Part shown: positions 44,548 through 52,458 of the stretch, piece after piece
Position numbering within the stretch: position 1 is the stretch's first letter
How the letters are laid out: each line of letters starts with the position of its first letter
Origin: Nocardia fusca NBRC 14340
GTDB taxonomy: Bacteria > Actinomycetota > Actinomycetes > Mycobacteriales > Mycobacteriaceae
Direction of reading: 5' to 3'
Assembly (NCBI RefSeq): GCF_001618425.1
Contig: NZ_BDCU01000018.1
Location: 1 to 64,000, forward strand
DNA length: 64,000 bases
The notes under the pieces: generated by a model
Databases searched by the model: none
What the model was told of the DNA's origin: nothing
What the model saw: only the letters and a program-made list of their open reading frames with translations
Position numbers and translations under genes: made by a program

Positions 44548-45248
44548 TACAGAGCTTCCTCGAGCATCCCCATGGCGGCTCGGTAGGCGGTGTCGAGTTC
44601 GTCGGTGTCGTCCTGCGGCGCGGAGAGGGAGCCCCGGATCATGACGTATCCGCGGTCGACGATCCGGGACACCCGGTACAGTGCCGGCTCGGCGACGAGC
44701 ACGGTGATTCCCGAATCCGCCAGGCCGCGAACGTGGTCGAGCAGTTCCCCGGCGATCTTGGGGGAAAGTCCGGTGGTCATCTCGTCGAGCAGTAGCGCGC
44801 GCGGCCGCACCAGCAGGGCCCGGGCGAGCAGCAGCATCTGTTGCTCCCCGCCGGAGAGGACCCCGGCGAGCTGTTTCGACCGCGTCCGCAGGATCGGGAA
44901 GCGTTCGAATGCCGTATCGAGCACGTTGTTGCGAGCGCCCAGCAGCCGCGCCCCGATCTCCAGGTTCTCCCGAACCGTCAGGCGCGGGAACAGTTGCCGC
45001 CCCTGCGGGACGAACGCGATTCCGGCGCGCAGCCTCTTCTGGGCGGGCTCCCCGCTGAGGTCGTTGTCGTCGACGAGGACGGTTCCGGTCGCCGGTGTAC
45101 TGCCGAACAGCGCGGACAGCAGGCTCGATTTACCGGCACCGTTCGGCCCGACCACCGCTGTGACCTCCCCGGACCGCGCCTCGAGCGCTGTCTCGCGGAC
45201 CGCGACGGCCTTTCCGTAACGGACGCCGACTCCGCGGGCGGTGATCAT
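44547..45248 (-). CDS. livF: LivF-type ABC ATPase
   Basis: This 233-residue ATPase of the high-affinity branched-chain amino acid (HAAT) type has Walker A GPNGAGKSS, the Q-loop FVPQGRQLFP, signature LSGGEQQMLLLARALL and Walker B ALLLDEMTTGLSPK. The stop shares a base with the start of the ligase. The target substrate is probably not an amino acid, given the neighbouring acyl-CoA ligase. Confidence 0.92.
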   Translation of the reverse strand: MITARGVGVRYGKAVAVRETALEARSGEVTAVVGPNGAGKSSLLSALFGSTPATGTVLVDDNDLSGEPAQKRLRAGIAFVPQGRQLFPRLTVRENLEIGARLLGARNNVLDTAFERFPILRTRSKQLAGVLSGGEQQMLLLARALLVRPRALLLDEMTTGLSPKIAGELLDHVRGLADSGITVLVAEPALYRVSRIVDRGYVMIRGSLSAPQDDTDELDTAYRAAMGMLEEAL

Positions 45249-46030
45249 CGGGCCTCCTGAGTGGTTCCGAAGTACACGGAGCGCATCTCGGCACTGCGCA
45301 TACAGTCCTGCGGGTTGCCGGTGAACGCCACGGCACCCTCGGCCAGCAGCACCACCGAGTCGGCGAGTTCGGCGATCAGGTCGACATTGTGATCCACCAG
45401 GACCACCGAATGTCCCGCGGCACGCACCTGCCGGACCGCGTGGGAGATCGCCGCGATCCCGTCGGTATCGGATCCGGCGAAGGGCTCGTCCAGCAGCAGC
45501 ACCCGGGGGCGCGCGGCCATGGCGCGGGCGATTTCGACGAGCCGCTGGGAGCCCAGGCCGAGGCTGCCCGTCGGTACGCGTTCGGTGGTGACGCCGTATT
45601 CCGCGGCAACGGCCGCCGCGGTGTCGAGTACCGGCCGGGGTGTGCCCGCGAGCCCGCGCAGGAACGCGCGCACCGATGCCCCGTAGGAACCGATGGACCG
45701 GCCGACGATCCCGGGCACGATGTTCTCGACCGGGGTCAGTTCCAGGGCCAGCTGCGGGTGCTGGAACGTCCGGGCCAGTCCTGCTCGCGCACGGGCCGCG
45801 GGCCCGGCGGACAGGGCACGGCCGTCCACGTGCACTGTTCCCGCGTCGGCGGATTGAGTGCCCACGATGCAGTCGACCAGGGTGGTCTTTCCGGCGCCGT
45901 TGGGGCCGACCAGGCCGAGGACGCTGCCGGCCGGCAGGTCGAAACTCACCTGGTCCACCGCGGTGACGCCACCGTAGTGCTTGGTCAAGCCCCGCACCGA
46001 CAGCAGGGACGCGGGTTCGGCGGGTGCCAT
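45245..46030 (-). CDS. livG: LivG-type ABC ATPase
   Basis: This 261-residue ATPase has TKHYGGVTAVDQVSF, Walker A GPNGAGKTT (~42-50), a Q-loop FQHPQL, the signature LGLGSQRLVEIARAM (a degenerate LSGG) and LLLDEPFAGSD (Walker B). AGGAGGTGA precedes the ATG at 46030. It overlaps livF by 4 bases. Together with LivF it forms the ATPase pair of the importer. Confidence 0.92.
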   Translation of the reverse strand: MAPAEPASLLSVRGLTKHYGGVTAVDQVSFDLPAGSVLGLVGPNGAGKTTLVDCIVGTQSADAGTVHVDGRALSAGPAARARAGLARTFQHPQLALELTPVENIVPGIVGRSIGSYGASVRAFLRGLAGTPRPVLDTAAAVAAEYGVTTERVPTGSLGLGSQRLVEIARAMAARPRVLLLDEPFAGSDTDGIAAISHAVRQVRAAGHSVVLVDHNVDLIAELADSVVLLAEGAVAFTGNPQDCMRSAEMRSVYFGTTQEAR

Positions 46031-46035
46031 CACTG

Positions 46036-47028
46036 TCACCTCCTGTCCTGATTCCGGGACGGTACGAGCCGTTCGAAGGCCCGCTGGGTCCAGCCGATGA
46101 CGCCGCCGGGGGCGAGTAAGAGGATGACCAGCACGACCACCGCCAGCAGCAGTTCGCCCGACCCCTGATAGCCGGGCATGTTCAGGCTGACGCCGACGAC
46201 GATCAGCGCCCCGAGCGGAGCGCCCCAGGCCGATCCGCGGCCACCGATGATCGGCATGAAGATGGCGAGGAACACCAGGTCCAGGCCGAAGGTTTCCGGG
46301 GTCACCGCCTGCACCGAGGCGGTGAACAGAGCGCCTCCGGTGGAGGCGATCGCCGCGCCGGAGGCCAGGGCGACCACGGTCAGATGAGTGGGCGAGATAC
46401 CGGTGGACTGCACCGCGGGTGCGTTCTCGCGCGCGGCGGACAACGCGAGGCCCCAGGCCGATCGGCGCAGGCGGTCGATGAACACCGCGACCACGCACAC
46501 GAACGCGATCGCGGCCACCACCTGGGCATAGCGCGGGGGGTCCCAGCCGAACAGCGCGGGCACCGGAATACCGGAGATCCCCGACGCTCCGCCGGTGATC
46601 GTGGTGGCGTCGCCCAGCCAATGCTCGAACGCGATGGCGAACAGCAAGGTCACGGCGGCGAGGTAGAACCCGGACAGCTTCCTGGTCGCGACCGCGAGGA
46701 CGAGAGCGACGGCGGCGGCGATCACCATGCCCGCGAGCCAGCCCCACCACGGCGACAACCCCTGTTTCACCGAGAGGTAGGCCACCGCGTACGCGCCGAT
46801 GGCCGCATAGGCGCTGTACGCCATGGACAGCGAGCCGGCCAGCACGAAGGGCAGGTACATGCCCAGCGCCACCAGCGCGTAGGTGGCGGCCAGGAAGACG
46901 AGATCCTGCCGGTACAGGCTCGGCCCCATCCACAGCAGCACCACGGCGACGACGGCGAGACATACGCCGAGTTCCCCGAGTACGGTCCGCGCGGCGGGTT
47001 TGGTGGTCGCGATCGCGGAAACGGCCAT
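46036..47028 (-). CDS. livM: LivM-type ABC permease
   Basis: This 330-residue protein has about nine to ten hydrophobic segments. The LivM signature region AYAAIGAYAVAYLSVKQGLSPWWGWLAGM and the C-terminal FLAIFMPIIGGRGSAWGAPLGALIV are present. The ATG at 47028 overlaps the livH stop by one base, and livG begins 5 bases after its stop. It forms the inner-membrane pore with LivH. Confidence 0.92.
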   Translation of the reverse strand: MAVSAIATTKPAARTVLGELGVCLAVVAVVLLWMGPSLYRQDLVFLAATYALVALGMYLPFVLAGSLSMAYSAYAAIGAYAVAYLSVKQGLSPWWGWLAGMVIAAAVALVLAVATRKLSGFYLAAVTLLFAIAFEHWLGDATTITGGASGISGIPVPALFGWDPPRYAQVVAAIAFVCVVAVFIDRLRRSAWGLALSAARENAPAVQSTGISPTHLTVVALASGAAIASTGGALFTASVQAVTPETFGLDLVFLAIFMPIIGGRGSAWGAPLGALIVVGVSLNMPGYQGSGELLLAVVVLVILLLAPGGVIGWTQRAFERLVPSRNQDRR

Positions 47029-47903
47029 CACACACGCACCTTTCGTTGGAACAGTCCTTCGGGGCGGAACGCGAAGAACACGAGGGCGACGAGGAAGATG
47101 GCGATCGAACTGCCGGTGGCGCCGAAATAGAAACTGCCGAAAACCTGGACCCAGCCCAGTGCCAGCCCGCCGGCCAACGGTGCCCACGGTTTCCCGGTGC
47201 CGCCGACGACCAGTGCGAGGAAACCCGTGAGCGTCCAGGACAATCCGCTGGTGAACTGGGCACCCGATTTCGCCGCGAAGACCACTCCCGCGATCCCGGC
47301 GATCGCGCCGGAGAGCCCGAACGCCCACCACCGCACCCGGGTGACGTTCACGCCGATCATCCGGGCCGCGTCGTGATTGTCGCCCACCGCGCGCAGCAAT
47401 TGACCGGTGGTCGTACTGCGTAGCCACACAACTGTGGCCACCAGGACCACCGCGGTGACCAGGATGATGGTCGCCGTCGTGCCCTGTACCGAGACCGGTC
47501 CCAGGTGGAAATCCGGCAGCGGCAACAGGTTCGCGACCGAGACCGGGGTCCGGCCGAAGATCGTGCCCGCCAGTTGCTGAATGGCGAACAGCGTCGCAGT
47601 GACCGCGACCAGGGCCGGAAGTTCGGCACCGCCGGACCGCCGTTGCACCGGCCGGACCACCACGATGTCGGTCACCAGCGATATCGCCACGGCCGCGACG
47701 ACTCCCAGTGCCGCGCCGGCAATGACCGGTACACCCCACTGAGCGGACGCGTATCCGGCCAGCAGGCCCGCGGCCATCGCGTACGGTCCCGCGGCGAAGT
47801 TGAAGAACGACGCACCCACCACGACCAGGTAGATCGACAACGCGACGAGCGCGAAGAAACAACCGATCTCGGCCCCGGCCAGCCACAACTGTGGATCACT
47901 CAT
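47028..47903 (-). CDS. livH: LivH-type ABC permease
   Basis: This 291-residue protein has the LivH pattern IYLVVVGASFFNFAAGPYAMAAGLLAGYA, followed by RAVGDNHDAARMIGVNVTRVRWWAFGLSGAIAGIAGV and the C-terminal FFAFRPEGLFQRK. Eight or so membrane segments. It overlaps the binding-protein gene by 4 bases. This is a full HAAT importer core with LivM, LivG and LivF. Confidence 0.92.
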   Translation of the reverse strand: MSDPQLWLAGAEIGCFFALVALSIYLVVVGASFFNFAAGPYAMAAGLLAGYASAQWGVPVIAGAALGVVAAVAISLVTDIVVVRPVQRRSGGAELPALVAVTATLFAIQQLAGTIFGRTPVSVANLLPLPDFHLGPVSVQGTTATIILVTAVVLVATVVWLRSTTTGQLLRAVGDNHDAARMIGVNVTRVRWWAFGLSGAIAGIAGVVFAAKSGAQFTSGLSWTLTGFLALVVGGTGKPWAPLAGGLALGWVQVFGSFYFGATGSSIAIFLVALVFFAFRPEGLFQRKVRV

Positions 47904-49102
47904 CGATCGGATCCCTTCGGTGCGCACTCCGGCTGGTACTCGGCCCAGGGGCCGGTCGGGGTGTTGTCGGCACCGAATTCGATGAGCACCAGCCCGCAGG
48001 CCGAATCCGGGGCGATATGGTCGTCCGGCGCGAACGACAGGGTCAGCGGCGCCTGGCCGAAACTTGCCGGAATACCACGGACCTGCTGCAGGGCCTGGTT
48101 GAGACGTTGCCGATCGGTATGGGTTCCGGCGAGTTCGATCGCCCGCGCGAGCAGCATCACCGAGTCGTAGGCCTGGGCGTCGTACGCGGTGAGGGAGTAA
48201 TTCGGTCCCTTGACCGTGCGCAGCCAGTTCTGTAGTTCGGTGGTCCGCGGATTGTCGTCGCTCAGGCTGCCCATATAGACGAGGCCGTCGAGGGAACCGG
48301 GCGCGGCGAGCTTCCACGACTGCGGCTGGTTTCCGATCGACGCCAGCGAGAACCGTTGCAGTCCGGGCGCCAGCCGATGCACCGTGTTCTGCGCGAGCAG
48401 TTCGAAGTTCCCGCCGACGCTGGCGACCAATACGACGTCGGGGTCGCTGTCGAGGAGCCGGCTCACCCCGGCGGTGAGATCGGCGGCGTCGACGGCCGCC
48501 TTCTGGGTGCCGACGATATCGATGCACGCGCGCAGCTTCGGGTGGAGCGTAGCGAGGATGCCCGCGATCGCCGGACTCGAATCGGCGAGCACACCGAGCC
48601 GCTTCCTGCCCTGCGCGGCGAAGGCTCCGCAGTAGACATCGGCGTACTGGGCCAGCGGATTGGGGACCATATAGGCGAACTCGTTACCGGGCGGACCGGC
48701 GACCGCGTCGGTCAGCGCGGTGGGCGCGAGGGTGACGACCTCGGTGGATTGCGAGATCTGTTTGGCCTGGAGTGCCGATCCGCTCCCGGTCGCCAGGATG
48801 ACGGCGGACGCGCCCTGGTCGACCAGTTTGCGAATGATGGACGGGGTATTGGTCGGGCTGCTCTCGTCGTTCTCCACCACCAGCCGGACCTCTTTGCCGC
48901 CGATCCCGCCCTGGGCATTGAGTCGATCCACCGTGGCACGGACGGTGTCGCCGGCGATCGTCGAATAGGACGCGCCCGGCCCGGTCGAATCCTCGTCCAT
49001 GCCGATGACGATGTAATCGTCCACCGGTTCACGGACCTGAGCACATCCCACCGGCAGCAGCGCCGCGGCCAGTACCCAGGAAAGAATCCGGGTACGTCTC
49101 AT
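47900..49102 (-). CDS. livK: LivK-type substrate-binding lipoprotein
   Basis: This 400-residue periplasmic-binding-protein-like receptor has a lipobox (LPVGC, Cys ~20), IVIGMDEDSTGPGASYSTIAGD for the first lobe and ENDESSPTNTPSIIRKLVDQGASAVILATGSG for the second. Residues conserved for amino acids in LivJ/K are not clearly kept, so the ligand is probably an organic acid or cyclic compound. The ATG at 49102 is preceded by two palindromic operators. Confidence 0.9.
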   Translation of the reverse strand: MRRTRILSWVLAAALLPVGCAQVREPVDDYIVIGMDEDSTGPGASYSTIAGDTVRATVDRLNAQGGIGGKEVRLVVENDESSPTNTPSIIRKLVDQGASAVILATGSGSALQAKQISQSTEVVTLAPTALTDAVAGPPGNEFAYMVPNPLAQYADVYCGAFAAQGRKRLGVLADSSPAIAGILATLHPKLRACIDIVGTQKAAVDAADLTAGVSRLLDSDPDVVLVASVGGNFELLAQNTVHRLAPGLQRFSLASIGNQPQSWKLAAPGSLDGLVYMGSLSDDNPRTTELQNWLRTVKGPNYSLTAYDAQAYDSVMLLARAIELAGTHTDRQRLNQALQQVRGIPASFGQAPLTLSFAPDDHIAPDSACGLVLIEFGADNTPTGPWAEYQPECAPKGSDR

Positions 49103-49117
49103 GAGACCACCACCAAT

Positions 49118-49153
49118 CAAGCATGTGCTTGGCCGTAGCCAAGCAATTGCTTG
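49118..49153. promoter_or_regulatory. Two palindromic operators upstream of livK
   Basis: CAAGCATGTGCTTG (49118-49131) and the perfect palindrome CAAGCAATTGCTTG (49140-49153) are centred 22 bases apart, 16 bases upstream of the livK start. They share CAAGCA-N2-TGCTTG and are probably bound by the TetR protein encoded next door. Confidence 0.75.
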
Positions 49154-49218
49154 AGAGTGTGTCCTGCGCCACTGCCTCTGTCAACGGGTTGTCGCGAAAG
49201 GGGGCAGCCGAAAACGGG

Positions 49219-49899
49219 TTACGACTCGTCGACCAGGTGTTTCGACAGGTCCTCCAGTCGGCGCTCGATACGGTCGAGCCGATCGATGATCACCGCGGCG
49301 TCGCTCGCCGGGGCGCCGGACGCGCGGATCCCCGGCGCGGCGCCGCCGTCGACGAACGCGGCCACCACGGTGTCGGTCACCTCGGCGCGGCGCTGCGACA
49401 GATGTTCCCGGTGGTAGCGGATCGACCACCAGACACCCTCGCGCAGCATCCGCGCGAACTCGACCGGGTCGAGCCCGGCGCGTAGTTCCCCGCAGGCGCT
49501 GGCCCGGGTCGCGGCGTCGATCCAGAATGTATGCGCCTCCCGGACCGCGTGCGCGATCTCCGTGGGCGCGCCCGGTCCGTGGTACGCCTTCTCGTTCTGA
49601 TAGATCTCGGTCGCGTACGGATGCGCCTCGGCGATCTCGATCGAGGAATAGACCAGGGCGCGCAACTCCTCCCGCATCCCGTTCACGTGCGGAAGTACGG
49701 ATCGGTAGCGGGCATTCAGGTCGGTCAGGAAATCGTCCAGGATCGCGAACGCGATCGCGTCCTTGGAGGGGAAATGATGGTAGAGGCTCCCGGACAACAT
49801 CCCGACACCCTCGGCGATATCCCGGACGCTGGTTCCCGCTACTCCGCGCTCGACGAAAAGCCCGGCAGCGACGCGTTTGATCTGGTCTCGGCGGCTCAC
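49219..49899 (-). CDS. TetR-family regulator of the Liv/ligase operon
   Basis: This 226-residue regulator has TSVRDIAEGVGMLSGSLYHHFPSKDAIAFAIL (residues 23-54) and a helical ligand domain. The helix resembles KstR2/acyl-CoA-responsive TetRs of actinobacteria. GTG at 49899 or 49902 is the start. It lies upstream of livK on the same strand, and the paired palindromes in between are its probable operators. It is divergent from the NsrR-like gene. An acyl-CoA made by the ligase would be a plausible inducer. Confidence 0.9.
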   Translation of the reverse strand: MSRRDQIKRVAAGLFVERGVAGTSVRDIAEGVGMLSGSLYHHFPSKDAIAFAILDDFLTDLNARYRSVLPHVNGMREELRALVYSSIEIAEAHPYATEIYQNEKAYHGPGAPTEIAHAVREAHTFWIDAATRASACGELRAGLDPVEFARMLREGVWWSIRYHREHLSQRRAEVTDTVVAAFVDGGAAPGIRASGAPASDAAVIIDRLDRIERRLEDLSKHLVDES

Positions 49900-50036
49900 C
49901 ACCCGCCCATGCTTACCGTCGATGACAACGCCTGTCGAGCGGCCGTGCGCGCGGGGCGGTGTCGCGTGCGAGGAGGGTGGCACACGGAGACGGTGCCGAA
50001 CCCGTGAACCCGAGTACATCCCAACCGGGTCGAGCT

Positions 50037-50465
50037 GTGCAACTGTCCCGGTTCGCCGATCTCGGTCTGCGCACGATGATGCGCCTCGCGGTGAGCGGGG
50101 CCGCATCCGAGCGGGTGACCGTCAAACTCATTGCCCGGCAGGTCAACGCCTCCGAGCACTATGTGGCGAAGGCGGTGAGCAGGCTCGCCGAACTCGGTCT
50201 GGTGGCGGCGCATCGCGGCCGCACCGCCACGGTCGGGCAGATCGTGCGCGGTCTCGAGGGTGAGGCTCGAGTGGTGGAGTGCGGTGGGGATACGCCGTGC
50301 CCGCTGGTGCCGGCCTGCCGCTTGCGGCACATGCTGGGTGCGGCGCAGGAGACGTTCTATCGCGAACTGGACAACTACACCCTGAGTGACCTGGTGGACA
50401 AGCGAACTGTGGAACTACTGCACGTCCCGGTCGTCCCGGTCGTCCCGGTCGTCCCGGCCCGCTGA
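50037..50465 (+). CDS. nsrR: NsrR-like Rrf2-family iron-sulfur regulator
   Basis: This 142-residue protein starts VQLSRFADLGLRTMMRLAV, with an Rrf2 winged helix (TVKLIARQVNASEHYVAKAVSRLAELGLV) and three cysteines in CGGDTPCPLVPACRL (about residues 82-96) that would hold an Fe-S cluster. This matches NsrR, the nitric-oxide-sensing repressor. The start is GTG 50037 by homology with the MQLTRF start of NsrR. The C-terminus ends in a VVP tandem repeat encoded by a 9-bp DNA repeat. No NO-detoxifying flavohemoglobin gene is adjacent. Confidence 0.88.
   Translation: MQLSRFADLGLRTMMRLAVSGAASERVTVKLIARQVNASEHYVAKAVSRLAELGLVAAHRGRTATVGQIVRGLEGEARVVECGGDTPCPLVPACRLRHMLGAAQETFYRELDNYTLSDLVDKRTVELLHVPVVPVVPVVPAR
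50424..50456. repeat. 9-bp tandem repeat at the 3' end of the nsrR-like gene
   Basis: GTCGTCCCG occurs three times in tandem, preceded by a partial copy. It encodes the VVP repeats and may be prone to copy-number change. Confidence 0.9.
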
Positions 50466-50559
50466 CCGCCGGCCGTGCATCCGGTCGGCGGTCGGCGGTT
50501 CGACTGTCCGAAAGCCGGTCGAAGAAGCTCGGCCGTCGGTGTTCGCGCACCGCGCGTCC

Positions 50560-51888
50560 TTACTGCTCCGCGCACCCCGGGGCCGGCGGGATGCCGGCGA
50601 AGCGGTCGGCGAGGAAGTTCATGCCGCCGAATGCTTCACCCGCCGCGGCTCCGATATGTCCCGGGAACAGCGAGTGGGTCGCGGTGAGGGTGGCGCCTTC
50701 GGCGCAGTAGGCATCGACGAGGGCGGTGTAGCCGGCGACGGGAATCTTCTCGTCGGAGACACTGTGGTACAGGTAGAGCGGGGCGTCGGGGGCGGTGCCA
50801 CCGAGTTCGTTGGGGCGGGCGGCGGCGCGGAAAGCGGGATGCGTCGGCAAGTTCGGGACCGCGGCGAGGTCGTCGATGTGGATATCCGGGTATTTCTGGA
50901 CCAGATCCGCACCGCAGGAGGATGTGTCCGCGGTGTGCAGGGCACTGCGTCCCTGGTCGTTCAGTAGATCGGACAGCCTGGAATCGGGTTCGTTGCGGGC
51001 CAGCCCCAGCAGGATCAGTATCGCCCCCGCCTCACCGTCGGCGCGTTGTGCCATGGACGGGATATCGGTCGGGACGCCGCCGGCGCTGACGCCGGCGAAC
51101 TCCACGTCGGGTGCGTATTCCTGGCGCAGCTGCGCGGCCCACAGCGTGGCGAAGGCGCCACTCGAATACCCGAAGGCGCCGATCGGGCCGGCGGCATCGA
51201 TCCCGGCCGGAGCGAAGGACCGGGCGGCCCGAATTCCGTCCAGGACTCCACGCCCGGATGTCACCCCGTCGAAGAGCCGCGACTGCGGCCCTTCGTAATC
51301 GCTGACCACGACGGCCCATCCGCGCCGGAGTGCGTCCGCGAGGAAGGGGGCATCCTGCGCGATGGCCGCCATATCGGTGCCGTTGCGTCCGCCGCGCAGG
51401 GTGAACGACGGTGCGCACCGGGTGTCGAGACTATTCTCGGGGACCTGGTACGACAACACCGGCCGCGGTCCGTCCGAGGGCACGGGTGGCACCAGCACCG
51501 TCGTCACGTCCAGTTGCGGATTCTCGTCCGAATCGGTTGTGCGATAACGTAATTGATACGCGTCCACCGGCAGCGGCAGGCCGAGCAGGGGGATCGTTCG
51601 CGACCCGAGCACCGTTCCGTTCGGATGCGACGCGAGGTCGGCCGGTGCGGCGTAGAAAGGATCCTCGCCGGGTGGCGGCACTGCGGCTCGCGCGACAGGC
51701 ATCGACAATGCCGCCGGCAGCGCGACCGCGGCGAGCGCGAGGACTGCGAGCCAGAGGCGACCGATGCGCCGAAGCGTCACCGGTGGCCGGCGCATGCCGT
51801 CGACCGGGAGGCCCGATCCGCTGGTAGCCGGACATACTGTCCGGTCCCCGTTTTTCCGATATGTCGGCAGAGTCTGCTCGGGTTCCAT
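50560..51888 (-). CDS. Secretory lipase-family protein
   Basis: This protein of about 442 residues has a signal-like segment at residues ~40-68, the lipase-type RPVLSYQVPENSLDTRCAPSFTL, the elbow GAFGYSSGAFATLWA (nucleophile Ser) and VSDEKIPVAGYTALVD/HIGAAAGEAF near the C-terminus, as in fungal LIP-type secretory lipases adopted by mycolata. GGGAGG five bases upstream supports the ATG at 51888; the ATG at 51795 at the start of the basic signal region is the alternative. It is convergent with the NsrR-like gene. Confidence 0.87.
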   Translation of the reverse strand: MEPEQTLPTYRKNGDRTVCPATSGSGLPVDGMRRPPVTLRRIGRLWLAVLALAAVALPAALSMPVARAAVPPPGEDPFYAAPADLASHPNGTVLGSRTIPLLGLPLPVDAYQLRYRTTDSDENPQLDVTTVLVPPVPSDGPRPVLSYQVPENSLDTRCAPSFTLRGGRNGTDMAAIAQDAPFLADALRRGWAVVVSDYEGPQSRLFDGVTSGRGVLDGIRAARSFAPAGIDAAGPIGAFGYSSGAFATLWAAQLRQEYAPDVEFAGVSAGGVPTDIPSMAQRADGEAGAILILLGLARNEPDSRLSDLLNDQGRSALHTADTSSCGADLVQKYPDIHIDDLAAVPNLPTHPAFRAAARPNELGGTAPDAPLYLYHSVSDEKIPVAGYTALVDAYCAEGATLTATHSLFPGHIGAAAGEAFGGMNFLADRFAGIPPAPGCAEQ

Positions 51889-52458
51889 CATGCCTCCCGC
51901 GTTCGACCGGCCAACCCGAAGCACTTCGGGCCCGCGCTGACCAGGCATGTCACATTTGGGCCAAGATCACGATAGCGTAACGACTGCCTGCACGATAGCA
52001 TAACGATTGCCGGTTCCGGTTCGGCCGATCAGCAGCTCGCGAGGAGAGGTGCTGGTCGCAAGGACGGAGGTCGGTGACGGCACGGTCACCGAGCACGACG
52101 GCGGCATCCTGCCGATCCGCACCAGCGGGCTCGACCGAGGGTCGCCGACAACTGCCGCGGCCACCTGCGTGGAGGAGAGGTCGACCGGACGGAACCGATC
52201 CCGGTGCGCAGGCCGACCTCGACACGCCGGGGCATTGTCCGGCGAACGCCACTGCCGCACGAGACTGCGATCCTTGCGCCACGCCGGCTTCGCAAAAACA
52301 GATTTCAGGGCCCCGACCGCCGTGATCGTGGTGAGTCATGGGTGACGGCCGACCCGGGAGCCCGGGCTTCGGCAAACGACACAGCGCCGGTGCGAGACCC
52401 GAGATGTCCGAGCGGCGGAAACAGGATGCGGACACAGATGTCGCGGACAGGAGATCCG
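51889..52458. other. Intergenic region between divergent secreted hydrolases
   Basis: The 570 bases contain no convincing gene. They hold the direct repeat at 51968-52011 and, at 52449, an AGGAGA site for the peptidase-like gene. Frames through it have no plausible start and no recognised domain. Confidence 0.4.
51968..52011. repeat. Two 21-bp direct repeats, possible operator
   Basis: CACGATAGCGTAACGACTGCC (51968-51988) recurs at 51991-52011 with 19 of 21 bases matching. The copies are 23 bases apart, about two helical turns, and sit 80 bases upstream of the lipase start. They lie between two divergent genes for secreted hydrolases. Confidence 0.6.
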
